Assembly: GCA_022823085.1 (NCBI GenBank)
Contig: JAJDXV010000157.1
Span: forward strand, 1 to 35,723
DNA: 35,723 bases
Reading direction: 5' to 3'
Source of the DNA: Candidatus Poribacteria bacterium
GTDB taxonomy: Bacteria > Poribacteria > WGA-4E > WGA-3G
Both the position numbers and the translations under genes were made by a program. Within the stretch, counting starts at the first letter, position 1; each line of letters begins with the position of its first letter. The notes under the pieces were generated by a model. It saw nothing but the letters and a program-made list of their open reading frames with translations. It did not search any database and was not told where the DNA came from. Shown here in pieces: positions 22,601 to 30,098 of this stretch.

Positions 22601-23752
22601 GTTATTAATTTGCGTGCTGAGAATCACGTTGCCTGGGGCTCCGATGTCTATAGAGGCACCGAAGTTGGACTGATAGAACCGCTGCTGGTTCTGCTCGGTA
22701 GATGCGACAGCGATAACTTTTCGGTAGGCAGCGGGAAAGATTGCCTCCGGTTTTTGGGAGTTGCCGGCAGCAGCGACTAACACCACGCCCCGCGAGTATG
22801 CGTAATCAATTGCGTCTTGAATAACGAAGGAGCGTCGTTCGCTGCCCCAACTCATGTTGATGATGCTTGCGCCGTTGTCAGCGGCATAGACGATAGCGGA
22901 TGCGGAGTCATCGTCTTGCATTCGGGAGCTTCCGCCGAGCGAGAGTCCGGCACGTATGGCCATGAGGGGACACTCCCACGCGACCCCTGCAATGCCGATG
23001 CCGTTATTTGGCAATGCGCCGGCGATCCCCGCGACGTGTGTGCCGTGTCCGCTTTCATCAATCGGTTCGTTATCGCCTTCGAGATAATCGCCTTCTGCCT
23101 GTAGGTTCGGTGCGTCGGTAAAATCCCAACCGTAGATATCGTCAATATAGCCGTTTCCATCGTCGTCGAGTCCATTTTCTGGGATTTCGTCGGGGTTTAT
23201 CCATGTTTTTGGTGCCAAATCTTCATGCTTGTAATCGATGCCGGAGTCGATGATAGCGATTACGACGTTCCGGTTGCCTTTTTCGATTGCCCACGCTTGT
23301 GGCAACCGCATGAGTGGTAGGTTCCACTGTTCCGAGTATTTTGGATCGTTCGGAACGACTGTATCTGCAAGTGTAGGACGGAGGTAGTTGTACTCGACAG
23401 CTTCAACGAGCGGATTTTGTTGGTATGCGATCTTGAGTGCTTCAAGTGGTGCCTCGGGGGCAAATCGTAACAGGTAGATACGCTTGAGATTCGGATTGCG
23501 CGCTGGACGCGCGAGATACGGAAATAAGGGGTGCAGCGATTCTATATTGTGTTTTGCGTGCAGAATGGAGATGGGGGCGTTTGTATGTAGCTGCTCAAGT
23601 TCTGTTGCTGCTTCTGGTGTCAAACGGATTAGCAGTTCGCCGGGGGTGATTTCGGAAGTGAGGTCCTCGAACACTAAATTCTCTGGAGAGGATTCTGTGC
23701 GGATTGCACTTAAAAGTAAGATGCATAAGAGCAGGATTTTTAAATATTTCAT
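19619..23752 (-). CDS. Secreted subtilase (S8) with FG-GAP repeats, Fn3 and T9SS-like C-terminus
   Basis: This is a 1377-aa exported serine protease. A signal peptide covers about 1-20. A propeptide-like region (about 30-125) leads to the S8 catalytic domain with Asp169 (AIIDSGID), His236 (ESGHGTHVAG), Asn331 (AAAGN) and Ser393 (TGTSMASPHVAG), all present. A DDDGNGYIDDIYGWDF segment (about 196-211) is a likely calcium site. A region of beta domains follows, then several VCBS/FG-GAP-like repeats with Asp-rich loops (DFDSDGQTE, DLNRDGQKE, DFDNDGNTE, DLTGDGTPE, DVDRDG). Next is an Fn3-like domain (about 1045-1150), and a final ~85 residues with YPNPVRP and TGIYIYVLE...GKIAVI, resembling a type A T9SS sorting/FlgD-like domain. 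It is probably a cell-surface protease on sugars or proteins. Confidence 0.9.
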   Translation of the reverse strand: MKYLKILLLCILLLSAIRTESSPENLVFEDLTSEITPGELLIRLTPEAATELEQLHTNAPISILHAKHNIESLHPLFPYLARPARNPNLKRIYLLRFAPEAPLEALKIAYQQNPLVEAVEYNYLRPTLADTVVPNDPKYSEQWNLPLMRLPQAWAIEKGNRNVVIAIIDSGIDYKHEDLAPKTWINPDEIPENGLDDDGNGYIDDIYGWDFTDAPNLQAEGDYLEGDNEPIDESGHGTHVAGIAGALPNNGIGIAGVAWECPLMAIRAGLSLGGSSRMQDDDSASAIVYAADNGASIINMSWGSERRSFVIQDAIDYAYSRGVVLVAAAGNSQKPEAIFPAAYRKVIAVASTEQNQQRFYQSNFGASIDIGAPGNVILSTQINNQYRRLTGTSMASPHVAGVAALLLAKRPTLTHQEIRHILINTTDPVYREDSEELDERFVGAGTINAERALLASGVLQARILEPETNSGGSDTITIVGTAGGYKFQSWHLSYGQSTVPTEWTPFTQPATAQKIGETLAVWDTATVPEDIYTVRLTVTATDGQQTHDQVVLSVDRTPPQIISLTATETLYGERSLTIFTWATDDVTQNTLYYRRKGSLAPFAPITTTDLGTEHSLSLGFDIGTYQFFVESENMTHLKTRENNGGTYYTVDVNAGYISPSGFTEKSLNIPPLHIASVTTDFDSDGQTEIVGSPLPEDTLDTELQAAIFAIYERLPSGRYELAHTVESVEKLSNLEEFITWSVDDTDGDALLEILATDDSRTFLIESSTPRGYPDRIIWETPFLSGGTIADLNRDGQKEIIGADNNNDRLLVFGYDNATNTHIEKAVLVNETAGSNVFAQRFAIADFDNDGNTELVAGDSEGEIFIYQPTPFGDTFELEWQTQLPLRNITQLASGDLTGDGTPEFVVGGLLSLPDNPSGPLLWKFLVFTHTPHGYALVSEQTRDATLAIAPHRRNANSIAIADVDRDGINNLIIAAYPNLYVTAWDGTALRPLWHRRIHPTPALFTTQRNQNGFEEFYVNLEDGVFRLASILATDPDGVDLLTPWNVEARPLTEKAVQVTWDAQQNDETTAGQSGLTYLFTVYRAQGVKEEAPADATFEKVAENLTVTRFLDRRVTKDNTYWYTVTVKGTNGNETQRTEPVAATPREPPQLIHATYHQPGQEDNTTQLGFQTDTQRNPVSRNVWVIVTYDRRMNLGIADESRYILREVQRIDGINPVSAIRDRMGRRALLAFDAERVIERFGQPLTATTAPYEISVSNVSDIDENLIRAATQPLEIPEGITEPMVSDLMQARVYPNPVRPNVADKGAITFDRLPVGTHIRLFTPNGELLETLNITEQDRNRKQWWLTSDNTADVSTGIYIYVLEFGEEKKVGKIAVIK

Positions 23753-23947
23753 AACGGCTGTCGGCGTGTTAGTCGTTTATTCGCTAAGTGCATATCGGAC
23801 AGAAGATAGATGGACAGGCTAACAGCCTACGCAGATACACAGGCTAACAGCATAAGTTACAGAAGATACATAGGAAACCAAGCGGAGGAGCCTGCCCTCA
23901 GCAATAGCTGATGACAAGGCTCTTGTTATATTTCTTCAATGGTCGGG
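23753..23947. repeat. Spacer with hairpin and short direct repeats
   Basis: At 23888-23922 GAGCCT/AGGCTC encloses TCAGC/GCTGA, a good hairpin about 25 nt downstream of the binding-protein stop on minus. It could slow or end transcription, though no U-tract follows. At 23803-23875 short words repeat (ACAGGCTAACAGC twice, ACAGAAGATA twice). No gene is visible. Confidence 0.5.
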
Positions 23948-25114
23948 TTATTCAAAGAGTTGAAGTGCCCCGTCCTTGACCATAAGGGCAATCGGGTCAT
24001 ACACTGCTTCACCATTGGGGTCAAACGAGAAATTTCCTAAAATTGTTGGGAAATCCATCGTTTGTGCGAGTGCGTCTCGGATCGCAGCGGAACTTGCCGA
24101 TTCCGCGTTTGCGATGGCGTTGACGAGAATATAGAGCGTGGCATACGACTGGGCCGCCCACGGTTCGGGTTCAATTTCGTATTTCGCCCGATACTTCTCG
24201 ATGAAGTCTTGGTTTCCGGGTATATTAGACAGACTCGTCCATCCTGTAAAAGCTATCGCGCCCTCGGCGGCATCGCCTGCTGCTTGAATTTCTTTTGCAG
24301 TCAAATCAGGCACAATAAGTTGAACAGTGTCGGGTATACCGAGCTCACCGGCTTGAATGAGAACCTGCGTCATCTCTACTGACAACGCAGAGACGAAGAG
24401 TGCATCAGGTGCCATGTCCATGATATTGGTCAATTGCTGAGAAAAATCGGTATCTCCGGTTTGGAAAGTTTCCTCTGTCAGAATCTCGACGTCACTTGCC
24501 TCAAGTGCTTTCTTCAATTCATCGTTGCTACTTTCCGAGTAGGTATCAGCCGCATCATATATCAGGGCAACTTTCGTATAGCCGAGTTTCTCGTGGGTCG
24601 CCATGACCCCACTGGGGTTCATTATATCCACAGCAAGGCCGGTGCGGAAGACATAATCCCCAATCGAGCTCAAACCTGCAGCGGAGGAGACCGAGCTAAA
24701 GGCCACCACCTCACCCGCTTGTGCAATTGGAAAAGCATCTTCAAGGTAATCTGAGATAGCGATTCCCACGATGGCTGGTACGCCTTCATCAACGAGTTCC
24801 TGAACGGCTGCAATGGCACCTTCTTCGGTACTCTGATCATCCTTGATGCCGAATGTGAAGCTCAACCCTCCGGGATTCGCGTTATTGATTTCTTCAAGTG
24901 CTAACTCAAATCCGCGTTTCATCGGGAGGCCATACGGTTCAGCATCTTTTCCTGTCAGAGATACGACCATGCCGATGGGAAGTATTAGCGGTTCTTCAGT
25001 AGGAGGTGCATCAGGCATCATTGGAGGCATCCTCTCACAACTGGAAAGCCCGACAATTAAAGCAGTCATTGCTGCTAATGCAAACGTGAATGTTATGATT
25101 CTTCTTATGTTCAT
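23948..25114 (-). CDS. ABC-type substrate-binding lipoprotein (branched-chain amino acid type)
   Basis: This 388-aa protein belongs to periplasmic binding protein type 1, LivK-like. The lipobox LSSC (GLSSCERMPP) gives lipid anchoring, then a Pro-rich linker. The mature domain opens LPIGMVVSLTGKDAEPYGLPMKRGFELALEEIN, typical of this group. Later elements include AVQELVDEGVPAIVGIAISD, YTKVALIYDAADTYSES and FLVSALSVEMTQVLIQAGELG-like sequence. The likely ligand is an amino acid or small amide, but it cannot be read from sequence. ATG at 25114 is preferred because AAGGAGAT lies 6 nt upstream; an earlier ATG at 25135 adds MKKRRSK only. No permease or ATPase gene is nearby, so it is an orphan binding protein here. 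Confidence 0.9.
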   Translation of the reverse strand: MNIRRIITFTFALAAMTALIVGLSSCERMPPMMPDAPPTEEPLILPIGMVVSLTGKDAEPYGLPMKRGFELALEEINNANPGGLSFTFGIKDDQSTEEGAIAAVQELVDEGVPAIVGIAISDYLEDAFPIAQAGEVVAFSSVSSAAGLSSIGDYVFRTGLAVDIMNPSGVMATHEKLGYTKVALIYDAADTYSESSNDELKKALEASDVEILTEETFQTGDTDFSQQLTNIMDMAPDALFVSALSVEMTQVLIQAGELGIPDTVQLIVPDLTAKEIQAAGDAAEGAIAFTGWTSLSNIPGNQDFIEKYRAKYEIEPEPWAAQSYATLYILVNAIANAESASSAAIRDALAQTMDFPTILGNFSFDPNGEAVYDPIALMVKDGALQLFE

Positions 25115-25571
25115 TTTCGATCTCCTTTTTTTCATTGAAAACTTGGGTGCGGTTAATTTAAAATACCATCGTTCTTAACCAGATCGTTATCGCCATTAAA
25201 AACTGGTCTGTGTATAAAGCCCCTCTTAATACTTCAAAAAAAACACTTTGGAATGAAGCATTCTAATATAAATAATTCCAAAATCCGGTTTAAAAACGTA
25301 ACCGTCTATTATTATTTCATAGTTGCAAACGATTGTCAATTAAAAATGGTTTTAGTCGCTATTTATCAGTTAGGAGGTATTTTATTTCAATAAAAGGACA
25401 GTAAATATTATCAGATATGGATCGACAGATAAGTGTAATTATAGCGTAAACTTTTAGTTTCCACCATATAGCACACAAACTAAATGAAGATTAATTTTTT
25501 AATTCGGTAATTTTTAGGGAAGTCCGGTGCGGTTAGGAAACCGCACCTACCGGCCCGGTAAAAATATAGAA
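25115..25571. other. A/T-rich spacer with one hairpin repeat
   Basis: This stretch of about 450 bp is mostly A/T-rich with no gene visible. At 25526-25547 GGTGCGGTT/AACCGCACC forms a perfect 9-bp hairpin followed by TACCGGCCCGG, related to the one at 14559-14580. A weak minus promoter (TTGAAG, 17 nt, TACACA) near 25218-25246 could serve the binding-protein gene, with low confidence. Confidence 0.5.
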
Positions 25572-26519
25572 TTACCGATTTATTTTCTGAAACTTCATAA
25601 AGTTTGTGCTACAAAATACGTACAATACTTCGGTTGTTTTTTCGTCGATAATTGCAGTTACGAGATTTCCCTGGCTGTGATTGGAGAACCTAACAACCCA
25701 CGCGAATCCTTGAAAAGATGGGTATGCGTGAACGCCGATCTGATCTTCTAAAGCAGTTTTGACGCGTACATCTGATTTTGCGATGTGGAGTATCGCGTCT
25801 GCTTTTTGCGCAGCGGAAACCGTCTGAGTTTCGAGGGAATCTATTATCTGTTTTCCTTTATTTACCTGTGGCGGTAATGTTTTCAGACTTTGCCGTGCGA
25901 GATTCTCGAGCAGTGCTGCATGTTGGCGATAGGCATCTCGGTGCTTTTCATACCTTTTGATTCCATAGGCAACTGGGATTTTCTCGTATTGCGTTGCACA
26001 CATCGCTGCAGCATCTGCTTCAAGTTGGAGTACCTTTATATAATCGCCTCTCTGCTCGGCTATCGTCCGTTGTTTTTTAAAGAAGGTCGGATAGATGCCG
26101 AACTCATAAAACCGATTCGGATAGCGAGGGAGCCACATTGCGATAAATTTTGCGATGTTTTCACGCTCAGCGTTTAGAACGGGTTCTGGCGTCTCCGATT
26201 TCTGCCACGCAATTTTGGCACGCTTGCGGTGGTATTGATACTTCTCCTGAATCTCGCGTGCTTCTTTTTTCGAGCGCGCAGCCCATGTTTTATGTCCGTG
26301 TCGGATATAGTAGTCGTGTACGATCTCGTTCATCGGGACAGAGATGTATTTAAGACATTCTGCGGCGGCTTCGTGCCAGAGTGCGAGCCTACCGAAGTCT
26401 TCAGAGTGCTTGTAGCGTCTGATAAAGATTTCGGCAGTTGCTGTGCCTTCGCGGATTGCTATGCACGGTTGCAGAATTAAAAGGAATAAGAGAAAAAGCA
26501 ATGGTGCAATAATTTTCAT
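25572..26519 (-). CDS. Hypothetical secreted protein
   Basis: This 315-aa protein has a clear signal peptide (about 1-22, IIAPLLFLLFLLILQPCIA). I do not recognise a named family. The middle is helix-rich with many Tyr, Lys, Arg and Glu residues and reads like helical or tetratricopeptide-like packing. The C-terminal ~70 residues (VKTALEDQIGVHAYPSFQGFAWVVRFSNHSQGNLVTAIIDEKTTEVLYV) resemble a PepSY-like strand pattern, but this is only a suggestion. It lies 40 nt downstream of the aldose epimerase gene in the same direction and is likely in that operon. No strong Shine-Dalgarno sequence is seen before the ATG. Confidence 0.75.
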   Translation of the reverse strand: MKIIAPLLFLLFLLILQPCIAIREGTATAEIFIRRYKHSEDFGRLALWHEAAAECLKYISVPMNEIVHDYYIRHGHKTWAARSKKEAREIQEKYQYHRKRAKIAWQKSETPEPVLNAERENIAKFIAMWLPRYPNRFYEFGIYPTFFKKQRTIAEQRGDYIKVLQLEADAAAMCATQYEKIPVAYGIKRYEKHRDAYRQHAALLENLARQSLKTLPPQVNKGKQIIDSLETQTVSAAQKADAILHIAKSDVRVKTALEDQIGVHAYPSFQGFAWVVRFSNHSQGNLVTAIIDEKTTEVLYVFCSTNFMKFQKINR

Positions 26520-26559
26520 GGCAGAAGCCTGTGGATGGAAACCGATCGGGGTCTGTGTA

Positions 26560-27678
26560 CTACTTTAGCATAAAGCGGACGGTTCCTGAAAAGGTTTCGT
26601 CAGGTGCAAGCACGATTACACCTGCGGGGATGCCACGCGCTTCAAGGTTGATAGCGTCTGTTGGGCAGGTGTAAGGCTCAAAGCAGATAGCGTCCCTATT
26701 AGGTGGTGTATAGACGACGAGTTCCCTGAATTGCGCATCCGATTCCATCACCATACCGTATCCGATATCCCGATTCTCAATGACGCAGCGACTCACACCG
26801 TCAACGAATTGAACGTCCGTGAAGACGTGATCCAGTTTCAGTTGTGAAAATGGTTGTCCATTTTGGAGGTCAAGTGTTCCGGTAACCTCGTGCTGTTCTC
26901 CGGTTGGAACGAGGACTTCATCAAGCTGCCAGTATTTGGCAGCGGGCACAGTGATGACTGCTTGCGATGCATCTGCCTCTGTGCCGAGGTCTACACTGAA
27001 ATAGGGGTGGATACCGAACCCCATCGGCATATTTTGACTGCCCGTATTTTTGATAGCAATCGCCATCGTCAACGCTGCCTCTTTGAGGGTATAGGTAATC
27101 TCAATTTTAAATGGAAAAGGGTATTGGCGAGTGATTTCTGGAAAATCTTGAGAGTTAAGTGAACAAGTTAGTATGGCACCGTTTTCATCGGCAGTATGAC
27201 TTTCAACCTGATAGGGTTGATTCAACAACAGTCCGTGGATTGTGGTTGGTGATTCCGGTGCTTTGTCGAACTGATAGGTCTTCCCTTCAAATTGCCATGC
27301 GCCGTTCCGTATTCGGTTCGGGAACGGAAACAGGATCGGGTTTCCGTAAGCGGTCGGCCGCGTTTCCAATGTTGCAAGATCCGGTGGTGCGTCTATCAAA
27401 TTCAGCCAAGTGTCGCCAACTGCTACCTTGAAGGCGTAGCAGTTATTTCCGAGTGCAGGCACGATCTCAGCAACCGCTTTGTTATCCTGCTGTATATAGT
27501 AAACTTGAAAACCTTCAACTGTCTTTGCTGCGACTGCATAAACTGTTTGTGCCATCGTTTCCCCTTTATCTGCATGGACGAGTATCGTTGAAAATAGTAA
27601 GAGAAGCCAACACGCGCCAATACGGTACGCGTGTCTCCGAATTTCTTTGGATTGATGGAGAGAGAAAAGGTTCATCAT
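26560..27678 (-). CDS. Aldose 1-epimerase (GalM-like)
   Basis: This 372-aa protein interconverts anomers of aldoses. The family pattern is clear: NPILFPFPNRIRNGAW...TIHGLL, GFGIHPYFSV (catalytic His expected), and FREL..YTP...CFEPYTCPTDAIN (catalytic Glu expected). The start is uncertain. ATG 27678 lies only 12 nt after the ThuA stop and gives a plausible signal peptide (ACWLLLLFSTILVHA), suggesting export. An internal ATG at 27555 (331 aa, cytoplasmic) has a much better Shine-Dalgarno sequence (AAAGGGGAAACG) and starts at MAQTVYAV. Both could be used. It is the middle gene of a ThuA-epimerase-unknown operon, so a sugar-processing role is likely. Confidence 0.85.
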   Translation of the reverse strand: MMNLFSLHQSKEIRRHAYRIGACWLLLLFSTILVHADKGETMAQTVYAVAAKTVEGFQVYYIQQDNKAVAEIVPALGNNCYAFKVAVGDTWLNLIDAPPDLATLETRPTAYGNPILFPFPNRIRNGAWQFEGKTYQFDKAPESPTTIHGLLLNQPYQVESHTADENGAILTCSLNSQDFPEITRQYPFPFKIEITYTLKEAALTMAIAIKNTGSQNMPMGFGIHPYFSVDLGTEADASQAVITVPAAKYWQLDEVLVPTGEQHEVTGTLDLQNGQPFSQLKLDHVFTDVQFVDGVSRCVIENRDIGYGMVMESDAQFRELVVYTPPNRDAICFEPYTCPTDAINLEARGIPAGVIVLAPDETFSGTVRFMLK

Positions 27679-27690
27679 TTTTTCGTTATG

Positions 27691-28305
27691 CTATGTTTTG
27701 GCACACCAGTGAATGCCGCGTCGTAGTACCTTCCGGAAGTTCGGATTAGAAAAGGTGATGTCATCGTGCCCGCTCTGGAGGCAGAAGACGCGAGATTTTC
27801 CGTATTCACGCGCCCAACCGAGTACATCCATGCTGTTCGGGTGGTCGACTGTCAATAGAATTGCACTATCATCGTCAGCGGATTTCATGGTATAGGTCTC
27901 GTCGCCCATCTCCCAATTTGTGAGTCCTTCGGTAATAGGGTGCGTCGCATCGGCGATTTGCACGTTTAGCGTTTGGCGTGGATAGTATCCGAATTCGTCT
28001 CGATCGTCAACGCCACATATTTCAGAATAGGCATCCCATTCTGGAAATGCGAGGATCGCGTGATGTAGAATGACCATGCCTTGTCCGCGTTCCGCCAATC
28101 CAAGGATTGCGCTGGCTTGCGGGTCGGTAGGATAAGGACGGTGGAAGTTGTAAAAGACCACTGTGTCATAATCTTGTTGGTTCGGGTCGTCTACAAAGTC
28201 GTCGAGATCTTCTCGGACGAATTGAAGGTCTTGCATACTCTCAAAGACTGCGTCAAACTGTTTCTCTTGAAACCCGTGTTCACCTGTTACGACTGCGATT
28301 TTCAT
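27691..28305 (-). CDS. ThuA-like domain protein
   Basis: This 204-aa cytoplasmic-looking protein has a glutamine amidotransferase-like fold of the ThuA family (trehalose utilisation, related to DUF1037). Seen are MKIAVVTGEHGFQEKQFDAVF, DYDTVVFYNFHRP, GQGMVILHHAILAFPEWDAY, HPITEGL and YGKSRVFCLQSGHDDITFSNPNFRKVLRRGIHW, all typical. ThuA proteins are linked to sugar catabolism, in some bacteria through 3-keto sugars, but their exact reaction is little known. It leads an operon with an aldose epimerase 12 nt downstream. Its Shine-Dalgarno sequence, AAGGAAAAT, comes from a dispersed repeat that also precedes prcA. Confidence 0.88.
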   Translation of the reverse strand: MKIAVVTGEHGFQEKQFDAVFESMQDLQFVREDLDDFVDDPNQQDYDTVVFYNFHRPYPTDPQASAILGLAERGQGMVILHHAILAFPEWDAYSEICGVDDRDEFGYYPRQTLNVQIADATHPITEGLTNWEMGDETYTMKSADDDSAILLTVDHPNSMDVLGWAREYGKSRVFCLQSGHDDITFSNPNFRKVLRRGIHWCAKT

Positions 28306-28392
28306 TTTTTTAATTTTCCTTGCGGTTCGGTGAGGCGGATTCGGGATTCGACGTTCAACTCCGTATATCCGCCCTCCATTTCATTACGGGCT
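28305..28392 (-). repeat. Dispersed repeat carrying the ThuA Shine-Dalgarno (copy 3)
   Basis: On minus it ends CACCGAACCGCAAGGAAAAT then an A-run and ATG, almost identical to the prcA leader. The far end (28357-28392) contains CCGTATATCCGCCCTCCATT, matching 8909-8946. Two genes with unrelated functions thus share the same repeat-derived leader. Confidence 0.8.
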
Positions 28393-28649
28393 TGCGATCT
28401 TTAATTATACTAAAGTTTGGACAATTTTTACGCAATAAACAGTTTCTATAAACATACCGCCCCTACGGGGCTGCGTATCGGTACATCGGCATTTATTTTT
28501 TTACGAGTTGCGTTTGTATCTGTAACACTCAGAAAATCCGAGGATGTGGTGGAAACAACGCCTGACTTGGATAGAAACTGTCCAAACTTTAGAAAAAAAA
28601 ACAAAAACTCTAAAAATTGTCCAAAGTTTAGTTAATTATAGCGAAGCCC
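28388..28649. repeat. About 262-bp element with approximately 40-bp terminal inverted repeats
   Basis: The left arm 28388-28430 (GGGCTTGCGATC...CTAAAGTTTGGACAATTTTTA) is closely mirrored by the right arm 28610-28649 (CTAAAAATTGTCCAAAGTTTAG...GCGAAGCCC). A third internal copy of TGTCCAAACTTTAG lies at 28580-28593. The interior has a ribosomal-repeat-like palindrome GCCGCCCCTACGGGGC-type near 28450. No transposase is present, so a MITE-like, non-autonomous element is likely. Confidence 0.65.
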
Positions 28650-28696
28650 GAAAATATGTGAGCAACCTACGGTAGAGATTCGCGCGTCCATCTATA

Positions 28697-28717
28697 GGGG
28701 TTGGGTAACCCAACCCC
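28697..28717. repeat. Near-perfect short palindrome
   Basis: GGGGTTGGGT and ACCCAACCCC are separated by one base, followed by TACGG. It lies in the 500-bp gene-free gap before the serine hydrolase cluster. The rest of the gap to 28805 shows nothing further. Confidence 0.7.
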
Positions 28718-28805
28718 TACGGTGCCTGTTGGATGCAGAAATAATTATGGACTTTACTCTAAAACATGCGTAATTATTTTTAGCCGTCAGTGAGGCAGGT
28801 CATGT

Positions 28806-29984
28806 CTAATCAATAATTGCCTGATAGGCGAGGACCCGGAATTGGGCGTGGAATGGGGAATCGCCGATCAATTGCGTCATTAGGATACCGATTAAGTCTT
28901 CGACAGGGTCAATCCAAAATATGGTGCTTGCGAGGCCGCCCCAACTGTAAGTGCCTAAAGAGCCGAGGCTGTGCGTATCGGCGACATTCGTGACGACAGC
29001 GAATCCGAGTCCGAACCCGCATCCTGTTCTCTCAAGGGGATGCCAATCGTCTGCGATATGATCCATTCTGATGAGTTCAACAGTTTTGTTGCCGAGGAGC
29101 CGTTCTCCATCAAGTTCGCCATCGTTGAGCAGCATTTGACAGAATCGGAGGTAATCGGCAGCGGTTGATTGTAGTCCAGCACCCCCAGAGTGGTGGAAAC
29201 TCAACGGTCCGCTGGAAACAGGTGCTTCTTGAATCACCTGAATGCCGCCATCTTCTGTAGGTTCGTACAACGTTGCGTAGCGATCAGACTTTTCTTCTGG
29301 TACCGAGAAATCGGTGTCATGCATACCTAATGGGGCAAAGATACGCGTTCTTAAAAACTCCGCGAACGGTACTCCCGAAACGACTTCGACAAGGTAGCCG
29401 AGTACATCGGTAGACATACCGTAATTCCATGCGTCACCTGGGTGGTGAAGGAGCGGAATATTTCCGAGTTCTTGCGCCATGTGTGCGAGGTCGCCGCCGT
29501 AGAAGTCTGCTTGATTATACCGTTCATTAATGGGGTGCTCCCAATCGCCACCGTAGATAAGTCCAGAAGTGTGTGTAAGTAGATGTTTTACAGTTACCTC
29601 GCGTTCTGCCTCAACAATATTTTCACCATTTTCCGTGTAGACCTGTATATCTTTGAAAGCGGGAATAAATTCGGACACCGGTGTGCCGAGTTGAAAATAT
29701 CCTTCTTCGTAGAGCATCATCACGGCGATGCTGGTAATCGGTTTCGTCATTGAGTAGATACGGAAGATGGTGTCAAATTCTATGGGTTTCGCAGTGGCGA
29801 CATCTTGTGTGCCGAATTTTTCAAAATGGACGAGCTTGCCTTTACGTGCGATCATTGTTAATGCACACGGAATTTTCCCGTCGTCAACCCAGCGTTGCAT
29901 GACAGGTTTAATGCGTTCTAACCGCGCAGTTGACATGCCGACATCTTCGGGGACTGCGCGTGGTAATCCTTCGTATACTGTCAT
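28806..29984 (-). CDS. Serine hydrolase, class C beta-lactamase family (copy 1)
   Basis: This 392-aa protein has no signal peptide. The SxxK nucleophile motif SMTK is at 78-81 (YSMTKPITSIAVMMLYEEG). The second motif Tyr is at 188 (WNYGMSTDVLGYLVEVVSG). The third motif region is near FHHSGGAG and GTYSWGGLASTIFWIDP. Like EstB-type family VIII esterases it has a Tyr but not the classical YxN of beta-lactamases, so an esterase or peptidase role is more likely than antibiotic hydrolysis. AGGAGAT precedes the ATG. It is the downstream-most of four tandem paralogs and closest in sequence to copy 2. Confidence 0.9.
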   Translation of the reverse strand: MTVYEGLPRAVPEDVGMSTARLERIKPVMQRWVDDGKIPCALTMIARKGKLVHFEKFGTQDVATAKPIEFDTIFRIYSMTKPITSIAVMMLYEEGYFQLGTPVSEFIPAFKDIQVYTENGENIVEAEREVTVKHLLTHTSGLIYGGDWEHPINERYNQADFYGGDLAHMAQELGNIPLLHHPGDAWNYGMSTDVLGYLVEVVSGVPFAEFLRTRIFAPLGMHDTDFSVPEEKSDRYATLYEPTEDGGIQVIQEAPVSSGPLSFHHSGGAGLQSTAADYLRFCQMLLNDGELDGERLLGNKTVELIRMDHIADDWHPLERTGCGFGLGFAVVTNVADTHSLGSLGTYSWGGLASTIFWIDPVEDLIGILMTQLIGDSPFHAQFRVLAYQAIID

Positions 29985-30000
29985 TAAGATCTCCTGTAGG

Positions 30001-30086
30001 ATAGTTGTCAGTTATCAGTTAAAGAGGTTTATGTGGATTATCATTTAACCCCCTAAATCCGCGTTATCAGGGGGACTTTAAGAACC
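30001..30086. repeat. Dispersed repeat between serine hydrolase copies 1 and 2
   Basis: TAGTTGTCAGTTATCAGTTA and AAGAGGTTTATG begin the spacer as in other repeats, then CCCCCTAAATCC..GGGGGACTTTAA forms a palindrome like the ones at 14033-14070 and 34124-34160. It fills most of the 114-nt gap. Confidence 0.65.
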
Positions 30087-30098
30087 TAATCATAACCA

